54,913 bases of DNA from Thermodesulfovibrionales bacterium (GTDB taxonomy: Bacteria; Nitrospirota; Thermodesulfovibrionia; Thermodesulfovibrionales; SM23-35): NCBI GenBank assembly GCA_031082155.1, contig JAVHLL010000019.1, forward strand, positions 1-54,913, in the 5' to 3' direction. The position numbers and the translations under genes were made by a program. Shown here piece by piece: positions 17,052-25,313 of the stretch. The stretch's first letter is position 1; each line of letters starts with the position of its first letter. The notes beneath the pieces are model-generated. The model worked only from the letters and a program-made list of their open reading frames with translations. It was not told the origin of the DNA and did not search any database.

Positions 17052-18608
17052 ATGTTGGATACATCCTGTAAAAATATCCTCGTTCGGGGGGTAAACTGGA
17101 TTGGCGACAGCGTCATGACGCTTCCTGCACTCAGGGCACTGAGAAAATACCTGCCGGAATCAAGAATCTCCCTTCTCGTAAAACCATGGGTATCTGCGGT
17201 GTTTGATCATAATCCGAATATTGATGAGATTCTCTTCTATGCTGATGCCCATGCGGGCATGACCGGCAGGATGAAACTTGCCTGGATGCTCCATAAAAAA
17301 AAATTCTGCAGCGCTCTCCTTTTCCAGAACGCATTTGATGCTGCACTCATAGCATTCCTGTCGGGGATTAAATACCGTGCCGGATATGACAGGGACGGGA
17401 GAGGATTTCTCCTTACTGACAAGGTGCCGGTTCCCGGCAATGATAAAAAAGAACACCAGATCTTCTATTACCTCAATCTCCTCAATCAATTGGGAATCAG
17501 CGCTCCCTATTCAGAGCCATACATCCATCTCACCATTGAAGAAAGACTGCGTGCACGGGAGATGGTGAAGGGGATGAAGAGGCCCCTCCTTGGAATAAAT
17601 CCCGGTGCGACATATGGTTCCGCCAAGAGATGGTTTCCGGAAAGGTTTGCTGAGATCGCAACCTGGTTTATCAGTGATACGGGGGGGAGTGTTGTACTCT
17701 TTGGAGGGAACCAGGAAATCGCTATTGCAGATGAGATTTACAAACAGGTCATTCCTGATTTCCGGACATCGCAGTCTCTGGCAAGTCTGGCGGGAAAAAC
17801 TTCACTCAGGGACCTCATTTCTCTTATTGCCGAATGCGATGTGTTTCTCACCAATGATTCAGGTCCGATGCATATCGCATATGCGGTAAAAACCCCTCTG
17901 GTCGCACTCTTCGGCTCGACAGACCCCCTCTTGACCGGGCCACCCCCGGGGGGGGACACAAACAGCCATGTCGTGGTAAAGGCTGACCTCTCTTGCAGTC
18001 CCTGCTTCAGGCGCACCTGCAGCAACGATGATATGCGATGCATGTATGCGGTAACCACTGATGAGGTGTATTACGGGATTAAAAAGATATTGCCACACAC
18101 TCCTGCAGTCTTCTTCGACAGGGACGGGACACTGAACCGAGACACAGGGTATATCAACCGGCAGGAAGACTTCCACATTTTTCAGGATGTCACGCAGACC
18201 AGCCGGTTGAAAGAAGCCGGATTCAGGATAATCGGGATATCCAATCAGTCAGGCATTGCACGCAGTCTTGTCAGCGAACAGTTTGTACAGAAGATCAACC
18301 ATATATTCATTGTGCAGTATGGCTTCGATGATTTTTATTATTGTCCTCACCATCCGGATGAGCACTGTTCCTGCAGGAAACCTGAACCAGGGATGCTTTT
18401 CAGAGCGCGGGAGGAACACGGCATCGATCTCAGGCGCTCATTTGTCGTCGGGGATAAAGAGGCTGACATGCTTCTCGCAAAAGCTGTAGGGGCAAGAAGC
18501 ATACTCGTGCAGACAGGAAAAATCGGTGAATCTCCGAATGCTGATTTCACCGCCGCAAATATTGCTGAAGCTGTACAATGGATTAGAGAAAAAACAAATA
18601 CCAACTGA
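17052..18608 (+). CDS. Fusion of ADP-heptose:LPS heptosyltransferase II and heptose-bisphosphate phosphatase
   Basis: 518 residues with two complete domains. Residues 1-340 are a GT9 heptosyltransferase (WaaF type): ILVRGVNWIGDSVMTLPALR at the N-terminus, then NPGATYGSAKRWFPERFAEI, and [27 protein letters not shown] in two adjoining stretches. Residues about 350-515 are a GmhB-type HAD phosphatase: FFDRDGTLNRDTGYI with the Asp pair, a zinc-ligand loop CPHHPDEHCSCRKPEPGM and VGDKEADMLLA. One protein would thus remove a phosphate in ADP-heptose synthesis and also attach a heptose to LPS core. waaC follows 11 bases later. There is no Shine-Dalgarno and the -10 box is five bases away, suggesting a leaderless mRNA. 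Confidence 0.9.
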   Translation: MLDTSCKNILVRGVNWIGDSVMTLPALRALRKYLPESRISLLVKPWVSAVFDHNPNIDEILFYADAHAGMTGRMKLAWMLHKKKFCSALLFQNAFDAALIAFLSGIKYRAGYDRDGRGFLLTDKVPVPGNDKKEHQIFYYLNLLNQLGISAPYSEPYIHLTIEERLRAREMVKGMKRPLLGINPGATYGSAKRWFPERFAEIATWFISDTGGSVVLFGGNQEIAIADEIYKQVIPDFRTSQSLASLAGKTSLRDLISLIAECDVFLTNDSGPMHIAYAVKTPLVALFGSTDPLLTGPPPGGDTNSHVVVKADLSCSPCFRRTCSNDDMRCMYAVTTDEVYYGIKKILPHTPAVFFDRDGTLNRDTGYINRQEDFHIFQDVTQTSRLKEAGFRIIGISNQSGIARSLVSEQFVQKINHIFIVQYGFDDFYYCPHHPDEHCSCRKPEPGMLFRAREEHGIDLRRSFVVGDKEADMLLAKAVGARSILVQTGKIGESPNADFTAANIAEAVQWIREKTNTN

Positions 18609-18619
18609 CAGAAGACTGA

Positions 18620-19651
18620 ATGTTCACCGTAAAAAATCCGGATAAAATTCTGATTGTGAAACCGAGTTCACTCGGAGACATCGTGCACAGCCTCCCCTTT
18701 CTCAATGCAATCAGGGGGTGTTTCCCCGAATCGGAGATCCATTGGGTAGTCGCAAAAGGGTTCGAAGGACTTCTTGAGGAACACCCAATGATCGGGAAAC
18801 TCTGGATCATCCAGAAAGACCAATGGAAGAAAATCAATCGCGCCGGAGAAACGGCAAAAGAAATAACCACGTTATTCAGAAAACTCAGAAAAGAACACTA
18901 TGATCTTGTAGTCGATCTCCAGGGCCTGCTGAGGAGCGGTCTCATAACGGCTGCCACAGGCGCCCCCACAAGAGTTGGGTTCAGGGAAGCACGGGAGGGG
19001 AGCAGGCTTTTCTACACGCATAAGGTCGAAGGAGGCAGGGATATCCATGCGGTCGACCGGTATCTGAAGATAGCACATTTCTTAGGATGTCCGATTGATA
19101 CCGTTTGCTTCCCCTTCCCTCCCTCCGTTGACACAGCTGATATTCGCCTCAGGTTCACGCTCCCGGAAGAATATGCCGTTCTGGTCCCCGGCGCCAGGTG
19201 GGCAACCAAAAGATGGGCCCCGGAGAATTTCGGGAAGCTTGCTTCCCGGCTGCAGTTGAAATCGGTCATTGTCGGGAGCAGAGGCGATATGGTTATCGCA
19301 CAAACAATCGTTGAACGATCTCAGGGGAACGCCATCTCGCTTATCGGCAAAACCGGGCTGAAAGAATTGGTAGAAATCATGCGGAATGCGAAGTTCGTGG
19401 TGAGTAACGACTCAGGTCCGATGCATATCGCTGCTGCCCTTGGCATTCCGGTCTTTGCCCTTTTCGGTCCCACGGAACCGCGCAAAACAGGTCCCTACGG
19501 TATTCACCATACGGTACTCAGAGAAGAGGTCCCGTGTGCGCCCTGTTTGAAAAGAAAATGTAATGAGCTGAATTGTATGAGGGATCTTTCCGTCGGGAGA
19601 GTCTCGGATGCAATTACACGGAAGGTTTCTTTATCCTCTCCCGGGCAATAG
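18620..19651 (+). CDS. waaC: LPS heptosyltransferase I
   Basis: 343 residues, a GT9 glycosyltransferase acting at the cytoplasmic face of the inner membrane on LPS core. The N-terminus [20 protein letters not shown] is the family signature. [13 protein letters not shown] (about 95-107) is typical of Waa[21 protein letters not shown] and [20 protein letters not shown] form the ADP-heptose site. The C-terminus has four cysteines ([14 protein letters not shown]), also seen in the preceding fusion, and may bind a metal. It lies 11 bases after the fusion gene. Its 3' end overlaps the convergent ilvN by 38 bases, so the two transcripts would be complementary there. WaaC versus another family heptosyltransferase is not fully settled. 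Confidence 0.85.
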   Translation: MFTVKNPDKILIVKPSSLGDIVHSLPFLNAIRGCFPESEIHWVVAKGFEGLLEEHPMIGKLWIIQKDQWKKINRAGETAKEITTLFRKLRKEHYDLVVDLQGLLRSGLITAATGAPTRVGFREAREGSRLFYTHKVEGGRDIHAVDRYLKIAHFLGCPIDTVCFPFPPSVDTADIRLRFTLPEEYAVLVPGARWATKRWAPENFGKLASRLQLKSVIVGSRGDMVIAQTIVERSQGNAISLIGKTGLKELVEIMRNAKFVVSNDSGPMHIAAALGIPVFALFGPTEPRKTGPYGIHHTVLREEVPCAPCLKRKCNELNCMRDLSVGRVSDAITRKVSLSSPGQ

Positions 19652-20108
19652 CAATCTTGCCGGTCCTGATGAACTCCTTGATACCCATCGGCTTGAGCAA
19701 TTCGATAAGTGCGGCAATCTTTTTCTCATCACCGGTCACTTCGATCGTATAGGTCTTCGGCCCCGAATCCACAACTCTTCCCCTGAATATATCGGTGAGT
19801 CTCAGGACTTCGGCCTTGTCCTCCTGCCTCGGGGCAATTTTGATGAGCACCATCTCGCGTTCAACATGATCAAGGTCTATCATATCCACTACTTTTATGA
19901 TATCGATGAGCTTGTTGAGCTGTTTTAATATCTGTTCGATGATCTGTTCGTCCCCGCTCGTGACAATAGTCATCACAGATATCTGGGGATCTATAGTCTC
20001 ACCGACCGAGAGGCTTTCGATATTATAGCCCCTCCCGCTGAAGAGGCCTGAAATTCTTGAAAGCACCCCGAATTTGTTTTCGACAAGCAGAGATATCGTA
20101 TGCCGCAT
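19614..20108 (-). CDS. ilvN: Acetolactate synthase small (regulatory) subunit
   Basis: 164 residues. An ACT domain occupies the first 75 residues, with [34 protein letters not shown] in two stretches, the valine-binding signature of IlvH/IlvN. The C-terminal half ([37 protein letters not shown]) is the second ACT-like domain. It binds the catalytic subunit and mediates feedback inhibition by branched-chain amino acids. The ATG follows directly on the stop codon of ilvB, so it is co-translated. Its 3' end overlaps waaC on the opposite strand. Confidence 0.95.
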   Translation of the reverse strand: MRHTISLLVENKFGVLSRISGLFSGRGYNIESLSVGETIDPQISVMTIVTSGDEQIIEQILKQLNKLIDIIKVVDMIDLDHVEREMVLIKIAPRQEDKAEVLRLTDIFRGRVVDSGPKTYTIEVTGDEKKIAALIELLKPMGIKEFIRTGKIAIARERIKKPSV

Positions 20109-21845
20109 CTATTTCACCGCCTTGAGTTTCTTTTCGGTCGTTTCTTTCTTTTCCTCAAACATCATCTGGTCTATCGCAGCCCCGGCAGGAACCATCGGGA
20201 AGACCTTTTCTTTCCAGTCCACGACAAAATCCATGAATACCGTCCGCTTTATTTTAAATGCTTCCCGCAATACCGGCTCTACTTCGCTCGGCTTTGTAGC
20301 CCTCAATCCAACAGCGCCGTATGCCTCGGCTATCTTCACAAAGTCAGGCACTGTCTCATCGAGTTTCGTATGGGAATACCGTTCACTGAAAAACAGTTCC
20401 TGCCACTGTCTCACCATGCCGAGGTATCTGTTATTCAGGATCGCCACTTTTACGGGCAACTTATTGATCACCGCGGTGGCAAGTTCCTGAATATTCATCT
20501 GGATACTCCCGTCACCGGCTATGTCAATCACCAGCTTATTGGGATGGGCCAACTGTGCGCCGATTGCCGCAGGGAACCCATACCCCATTGTGCCGAGTCC
20601 TCCTGAAGTCAGCCACATCCTCGGCTTGTCGAATTTATAGAATTGTGCAGACCACATCTGGTTCTGCCCGACCTCGGTCGAAATGATCGCATCGCCTTTC
20701 GTGAGTTCGTATATCTTTTCGACCACGAACTGCGGTTTGATTACTTCCTCGCTGTAGGTATACGTCAGGGGTCTTTCTTTCTTCCAGGCCTGAATCTGCT
20801 TTAGCCAGGCATTTCTGACTTCTCCCCACTGTTCCTTGAGCTCTTCTTTCAGCACCTTGTTCAACACGGCGAGGATCCTTTTTGCATCACCGACAATAGG
20901 GGTATCGACCCGGACATTTTTCCTTATTGAAGTAGGGTCGATATCAATATGAACAATCTTTGCATGGGGAGCAAAGGCATCGATCTTGCCTGTCACACGG
21001 TCATCAAAGCGCATGCCGACTGCAATCAGAAGGTCTGATTCCTGGATTGAGCGGTTTGCATAATACGACCCGTGCATTCCCGGCATGCCGAGCGCAAGGG
21101 GATGCGTCCCCGGAAATCCTCCAAGGCCCATGAGAGTCATAACTACCGGGATATCGGTAATCTCCGCGAGTTCTTTCAGTTCCTTGGAAGCATTCGAGAG
21201 GATAACCCCCCCGCCAGCAACGATAACCGGCCTTTTGGATTTGGCAATAAGATGCGCTGCCTGCGTAATCATCCACTTGTTGCCTTCCAGCGTAGGGTTG
21301 TAACTCCTGATCTTCACATCCTGCGGCCATACAAACTCCGCTTTCACCGCGGTTACATCTTTAGGGAGATCGATAAGGACAGGACCTGGCCTGCCGGATG
21401 TTGCGATATAGAATGCCTCCCTCACAATACGTGCGAGGTCGTTGACGTCCTTGACAAGGAAGTTATATTTCGTACAGGGTCTCGAAATCCCGACTATATC
21501 AGCTTCCTGGAAAGCGTCATTGCCGATCAGCATGGTCGGGACCTGACCGGTAAACACCACGAGAGGGATGGAATCCATCGAAGCGGTAGCAATTCCTGTT
21601 ACGGTGTTGGTTGCTCCGGGACCAGAGGTGACGAGCACCACGCCGGCCTTCCCTGTCGAACGGGCATAACCGTCAGCCGCATGCACCGCTCCCTGCTCAT
21701 GCCGGGTAAGGATCAATTCAATGTCTTTATTTTCATAGAGGAGATCAAATATTCCCAGGACAACACCGCCCGGATAGCCGAACATGTGTTTTACCCCTTC
21801 TCTTTTCAAACTTTCGATGAATATCTCTGCGCCATTCATTTTCAT
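20109..21845 (-). CDS. ilvB: Acetolactate synthase large (catalytic) subunit
   Basis: 578 residues, the normal length. This thiamine-diphosphate enzyme makes acetolactate and acetohydroxybutyrate for valine, leucine and isoleucine. The N-terminal domain shows [16 protein letters not shown] and the catalytic-Glu region [19 protein letters not shown]. The middle domain carries the FAD-binding MLGMHG-like [15 protein letters not shown]. The C-terminal thiamine site is [16 protein letters not shown], with [16 protein letters not shown] after it. AAAGGGAGC stands 13 to 20 bases before the ATG. No leader-peptide attenuator rich in branched-chain codons is visible upstream. Confidence 0.96.
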   Translation of the reverse strand: MKMNGAEIFIESLKREGVKHMFGYPGGVVLGIFDLLYENKDIELILTRHEQGAVHAADGYARSTGKAGVVLVTSGPGATNTVTGIATASMDSIPLVVFTGQVPTMLIGNDAFQEADIVGISRPCTKYNFLVKDVNDLARIVREAFYIATSGRPGPVLIDLPKDVTAVKAEFVWPQDVKIRSYNPTLEGNKWMITQAAHLIAKSKRPVIVAGGGVILSNASKELKELAEITDIPVVMTLMGLGGFPGTHPLALGMPGMHGSYYANRSIQESDLLIAVGMRFDDRVTGKIDAFAPHAKIVHIDIDPTSIRKNVRVDTPIVGDAKRILAVLNKVLKEELKEQWGEVRNAWLKQIQAWKKERPLTYTYSEEVIKPQFVVEKIYELTKGDAIISTEVGQNQMWSAQFYKFDKPRMWLTSGGLGTMGYGFPAAIGAQLAHPNKLVIDIAGDGSIQMNIQELATAVINKLPVKVAILNNRYLGMVRQWQELFFSERYSHTKLDETVPDFVKIAEAYGAVGLRATKPSEVEPVLREAFKIKRTVFMDFVVDWKEKVFPMVPAGAAIDQMMFEEKKETTEKKLKAVK

Positions 21846-22244
21846 ACGTCTTTCCTGCTCCCTTTGGAAAATTATTTAATTTTACCCAAAATTCACTGAA
21901 TATGTCCATGAAGAAAACTTTTACTTATCCTCACAAGTCTTCTGTGATAGAATGGGAGATTAAGGGCTACTTGCTCTGTCCCTTAATTGAGAAAAGTCTT
22001 TTTTATATTGTAAACATTCTTTAGAGTCTTTTTATAAATACAATATTTTTTACGTTTGTTTGTCATTCCGGCTTGTCCGGAATCTTTCCGATGGCTTTCA
22101 GGAATGATTCCCGACTCCCGAATCCCGAAAGCGTTCGGGACGGGATTGCGGGAATGACAGTCTTTTGAATTACTCGGGCAGTTTATAAACAGATCCTATT
22201 TAGGAAGAGCATTACTTTAATTGAAAGGGAGGAAAGATCAATTT
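21846..22244. other. Divergent intergenic region between ilvB and the aldolase-like gene
   Basis: 399 bases without a gene. About 178 bases are the repeat copy at 22021-22198. The remainder is AT-rich and would contain the ilvB promoter, but I cannot pick it with confidence. GGGAGG just before 22245 is the ribosome site of the next gene. Confidence 0.6.
22021..22198 (+). repeat. MITE-like repeat, copy A
   Basis: The left end starts TTAGAGTCTTTTTATAAA and the right end is TTTATAAACAGATCCTA; the reverse complement of the right end matches the left at about 14 of 17 positions. Inside are smaller inverted repeats (TGTCATTCCGG ... GGAATGACA). It shares both ends and the interior with copies at 38724-38887 and, reversed and shortened, 28337-28456. 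No coding capacity. Confidence 0.8.
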
Positions 22245-23591
22245 ATGGAATTAAAGAATATTCTTACTCTGACAAACGATGGGGTGCAGGTCAAAGACGT
22301 TCAGCAGCTCAGAAATGCCATGGACAACCTTGTCTATGAGGCGGTATTTGCAGAAGACGAAAAGAAAATCGCCCTGCTGACCCTTGTAAAAGAAGCAGCA
22401 AAGGCTGCCGGAGCGATCCCCGCCTCCATCCAGTCTCTGTATGAAGAGATGGGAAGGAACTATCCCGGCTTCACCGTCCCTGCCATCAACATAAGGGGGC
22501 TTACCTATGATGTCGCACGGGTAATCTTCCGGAAAGCGCTCGACATGAAAGTAGGACCGTTCATTTTCGAGATAGCCCGCTCAGAGATCGGCTATACGAA
22601 ACAGAGGCCGCTTGAATATGCAGCCGTTGTACTTGCGGCAGCGGTAAAAGAAGGGTATACAGGCCCTGTATTCATCCAGGGAGACCATTTCCAGCTTGTC
22701 AGAAAAAACTATCTGGCTGATGCGAAGCCCGAAACCGAGTATGTCAAAGGCCTGATAAAAGAGGCGATCGGGGCTGAATTCTATAACATCGATATCGATA
22801 CTTCGACCATAGTTGATATCGAAAGAGAGACGATCAGGGAACAGCAGAGCAGGAATTTCGAAATGACAGCGGAACTCGCATCGCATATTCGCGATATTCA
22901 GCCAGCCGGGATAGACATATCTATCGGCGGTGAAATCGGTGAAATAGGCGGGAAAAACAGCATCCCTGATGAACTCAGGGCATATCTTGACGGTTTCAAA
23001 GAAGTGTTCAAGGCAGGCAAGGGGCTAAGCAAACTCAGTGTGCAGACAGGGACAAGCCACGGTGGAGTAGTAATGCCCGATGGTACTCTTGCAAAGGTAA
23101 AAATCGACTTCGATACCTTAAGGACCCTGTCGGACCTCGCAAGAAAGGAATACGGCCTTTCAGGATGTGTGCAGCACGGCGCATCGACCCTGCCGGAAGA
23201 TGCGTTCCACATGTTCCCGGAAACAGGCACTTCTGAAGTCCACCTCGCCACCGGGTTCCAGAATATTATGTACGACAGCTCACACCTGCCCGAAGCATTC
23301 AGGGCAGAGGTTTACAACTTTATAACGCAGGAATATGCAAAGGAAAAGAAAGAAGGCCAGACAGAAGAGCAATTCATCTACAGCACCCGGAAGAAAGGAT
23401 TCGGCCCGCTCAAGAAACAATGGTGGGACCTCCCCGCAGCGATTAAAGAGCTGATCATGAAAGAACTTGAGGCAAAGTTCGCCCTGCTCTTCGAGAAACT
23501 GAAAGTCGTCAATACACAAGAGATCGTCCAGAGGATAGTGAAACCGGTAATCGTCAAGAAGGAGATAAACAGGGAACTGACTGGGCTGTAG
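22245..23591 (+). CDS. Class II fructose-bisphosphate aldolase-like protein
   Basis: 448 residues, about 100 longer than typical class II aldolase. Core motifs are present: VFIQGDHFQLV near residue 145 (in place of the usual LDHG zinc region), EFYNIDIDTST, IGGEIGEIGGKN near 226 (the EIGxxGGxE region), GTSHGGVVMPDG near 268 and VQHGASTLP near 310. The C-terminal 90 residues (EYAKEKKEGQTEEQF, YSTRKKGFGPLKKQWWDLP) are extra and lysine-rich. It probably has a TIM-barrel aldolase fold and binds a divalent metal. Its true substrate could be another sugar phosphate. ATG 22245 follows GGGAGGAAAG; an upstream TTG (22221) is less likely. Confidence 0.75.
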   Translation: MELKNILTLTNDGVQVKDVQQLRNAMDNLVYEAVFAEDEKKIALLTLVKEAAKAAGAIPASIQSLYEEMGRNYPGFTVPAINIRGLTYDVARVIFRKALDMKVGPFIFEIARSEIGYTKQRPLEYAAVVLAAAVKEGYTGPVFIQGDHFQLVRKNYLADAKPETEYVKGLIKEAIGAEFYNIDIDTSTIVDIERETIREQQSRNFEMTAELASHIRDIQPAGIDISIGGEIGEIGGKNSIPDELRAYLDGFKEVFKAGKGLSKLSVQTGTSHGGVVMPDGTLAKVKIDFDTLRTLSDLARKEYGLSGCVQHGASTLPEDAFHMFPETGTSEVHLATGFQNIMYDSSHLPEAFRAEVYNFITQEYAKEKKEGQTEEQFIYSTRKKGFGPLKKQWWDLPAAIKELIMKELEAKFALLFEKLKVVNTQEIVQRIVKPVIVKKEINRELTGL

Positions 23592-23689
23592 GTGATTTTA
23601 CCTGTTTTTTTAAAATCCAATAGGGCAGACGCATTGATTAAATAGGAGATTAAATAGGAAAAAGACGGCACGAGTAATGGGGGAACAAA

Positions 23690-24364
23690 GTGATATCGAG
23701 AATCAAACGCTTTACTGAGGTAAAATTCCCTTTCCTTTTAGTTCTTATTAGAGATGGAGTAAAAGCTATAAAGCACCAAATATCAAAGAGAGGTATTAAC
23801 CGTTTACTAAAGGAAAAAAGTGAAATATTCATAGAGGTTGGAGCGGGAGACAAGAAAGGGGAAAATGGGTGGCTAACAATAGACATTACGAAGGACTGTG
23901 ACATTTTTTGGGATCTGAGAAAGGGGATCCCATTTCCGGATAAAAGCATATCAAAAATTTACTCATCTCATTTTTTTGAACATCTTTCGTTTATAGAAGG
24001 TCAACAGTTTTTAGACGAATGCAAAAGGGTCCTTATTCCAGATGGAACATTCTCGATTTGTGTTCCCAATGCAAGATTATATATTGAAGCCTATGTGAGG
24101 GCTATTTCTTTGGATGAAAACCAGTTTTTTGGTTACAAGCCTGCATATAACAACACAACGAAAATTGATTATGTGAATTACACAGCATATATGGATGGTC
24201 ATCACAAGTATATGTTTGACGAAGAAAATCTCCTTTACATACTAAAATCAAAAGGATTCAGAAACGTTCGCTTAAGACAATTCGACCCGAAACTTGATTT
24301 AAAAGCAAGGGATTTTGAATCTATCTATGCGGAAGCTGAAAAATATGAACGAAAGGGGAGTTAG
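23690..24364 (+). CDS. Class I SAM-dependent methyltransferase-like protein, AT-rich
   Basis: 224 residues. EIFIEVGAGDKKGENGWLTID (about 44-64) is the glycine-rich SAM-binding loop. IPFPDKSISKIYSSHFFEHL and FLDECKRVLIPDGTFSICVPN are the typical later strands of Methyltransf_11 proteins. The Y-rich C-terminal part (YVNYTAYMDGHHKYMFDEENL) is seen in methyltransferases from polysaccharide clusters. The base composition is visibly AT-richer than the flanking housekeeping genes, which suggests transfer. It starts with GTG after GGGGGAAC. The substrate is unknown. The next 160 bases hold an attC-like palindrome. Confidence 0.75.
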   Translation: MISRIKRFTEVKFPFLLVLIRDGVKAIKHQISKRGINRLLKEKSEIFIEVGAGDKKGENGWLTIDITKDCDIFWDLRKGIPFPDKSISKIYSSHFFEHLSFIEGQQFLDECKRVLIPDGTFSICVPNARLYIEAYVRAISLDENQFFGYKPAYNNTTKIDYVNYTAYMDGHHKYMFDEENLLYILKSKGFRNVRLRQFDPKLDLKARDFESIYAEAEKYERKGS

Positions 24365-24409
24365 GTAACAGATTGTTCTGTGTATATGGGTAACACTTTT
24401 ATATGAAAA

Positions 24410-24465
24410 TCTAACAAGGTCAATCCAGCCGATCGCTAGTTCCGGCTGATTTCTACGCTATAGGT
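24410..24465 (+). repeat. attC-like imperfect palindrome, site 1
   Basis: The site begins TCTAACAAGG (R''-like), then AATCCAGCCGA, a short spacer and CCGGCTGATTT. The arms AATC(C)AGCCG and CGGCTGATT pair except for one unpaired C, the bulged-base geometry typical of attC. The right core (CGCTATAGG) departs from the GTTRRRY consensus, so it may be decayed. Confidence 0.45.
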
Positions 24466-24487
24466 AAAATTACTAATGAATAATTTG

Positions 24488-24521
24488 GCGTCTTGACGCT
24501 TTGCCTTCATGATGGTATAGT
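24488..24521 (+). promoter_or_regulatory. Promoter and operator of the RelBE-type module
   Basis: TTGACG (24493-24498) and TATAGT (24516-24521) have a perfect 17-base spacer. The 12-base palindrome GCGTC-TT-GACGC (24488-24499) covers the -35 box and would suit a ribbon-helix-helix repressor. The ATG at 24528 is six bases after the -10 box, so the mRNA should start at or next to the start codon. Confidence 0.75.
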
Positions 24522-24527
24522 AAAAAC

Positions 24528-24761
24528 ATGAAACTACTTTCCAAAAAATCAACAATCTATTTTGACCCCCAGATCCATAAAGCTCTTCGCCTGAAAGCGG
24601 CTGAAACCGATAGTTCTGTCTCTGATATTGTCAATGAGGCAATCCGGATTGTCTTCGCGGAAGATGCAGAAGACATCGCTGCATTTGCAGAAAGGGCACA
24701 TGAGCCTAACCTGTCATTTGAGGAAGTTCTCAAGGACCTGAAGAGGCGTGGCAAAATATAA
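24528..24761 (+). CDS. Ribbon-helix-helix antitoxin of a RelBE/ParDE-type module
   Basis: 77 residues. Residues 6-45 (KSTIYFDPQIHKALRLKAAE, then SSVSDIVNEAIRIVF) form a ribbon-helix-helix DNA-binding domain. The acidic C-terminus (AEDAEDIAAFAERAH, FEEVLKDLKRRGKI) would wrap the toxin. The gene overlaps the toxin start by 14 bases, the usual coupling of such modules. The promoter carries a palindrome over the -35 box, consistent with autoregulation by the antitoxin alone or with toxin. The module lies between two attC-like palindromes. Confidence 0.85.
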   Translation: MKLLSKKSTIYFDPQIHKALRLKAAETDSSVSDIVNEAIRIVFAEDAEDIAAFAERAHEPNLSFEEVLKDLKRRGKI

Positions 24762-25005
24762 TATCCTTATCAAACCGTCGGCTGTCAAAGAAATTGAGAA
24801 CATACCACGGAAAGACCGCCTCAGGATAATTCAAAAGATTCAGGGACTGGCAAACAACCCTAGGCCTCAGGGATGTGAGAAGCTTACCGGAGAAAACAGA
24901 TATAGAATTCGTCAGGGAGTTTACAGAATACTCTATTCAGTTTCCGACAGGGAATTATATATTATAGTGGTTAAAGTTGGACATAGACAAGATGTATACA
25001 AATGA
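24748..25005 (+). CDS. RelE/ParE-family toxin
   Basis: 85 residues, normal for the family. The pattern KYNILIKPSAVKEIENIPRK followed by RLRIIQKIQGLANNPRPQG is the helical hairpin, and YRIRQGVYRILYSVSDRELY plus VVKVGHRQDVYK is the beta-sheet carrying the basic residues. RelE members cut mRNA at the ribosome and ParE members poison gyrase; the sequence does not settle which. C-terminal GHRxDVYK favours a RelE-like fold. It starts with GTG inside the antitoxin gene. Confidence 0.88.
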   Translation: MAKYNILIKPSAVKEIENIPRKDRLRIIQKIQGLANNPRPQGCEKLTGENRYRIRQGVYRILYSVSDRELYIIVVKVGHRQDVYK

Positions 25006-25099
25006 GGCACATAATGAATCACTCAAGCCGACCCGGTTTAACGCTTGTTTGTGTTGGCAACTGGCTTATAGACGGGCAGCTTAACTTGGCGTTATGCCT
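25005..25099 (+). repeat. attC-like imperfect palindrome, site 2
   Basis: The left half AGGCACATAA ... CTCAAGCCGACCCGG faces the right half ACGGGCAGCTTAACTT ... GCGTTATGCCT. AGGCAyATAA and TTATGCCT pair at the outer ends, and GCGTTATGCC is a familiar attC right-end (R') form. The central 35 bases are variable. Together with site 1 it brackets the RelBE-type pair as a cassette would. Confidence 0.5.
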
Positions 25100-25313
25100 A
25101 ATTAAATAAATATTTATTTTAATATGCAGAATCCATTTAAAAAGAACGATCGTCTTTATCTGAAGGAATTACGGTTAGCCGCTATTTTCTCGCTGATAAT
25201 ATTCGGCTCGCTAGCAATTGCAACTCCACCTCAAAGTTCATCGCCAACTTCAGGTGTCTTTGATTGCCTGCGCAGGTTCTGTAGGTGTTATACAGCCTCG
25301 TTGGAAGAATTTT
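25006..25313. other. Intergenic region between the toxin and truA
   Basis: 308 bases. The first 95 are attC-like site 2. The remainder (25100-25313) is AT-rich at first and contains a 65-codon frame (25124-25321) that begins with a plausible membrane helix but overlaps truA and has no ribosome site; I do not accept it as a gene. No clear truA promoter is seen. Confidence 0.5.

Noticed and set aside
16846-17064. A 72-codon minus-strand frame in the stress/heptosyltransferase gap
   Set aside because: It runs through the inverted-repeat element and has no ribosome site or motif.
21072-21899. A 275-codon frame opposite ilvB
   Set aside because: Long, but it is the complement of a conserved gene and contains no recognisable domain.
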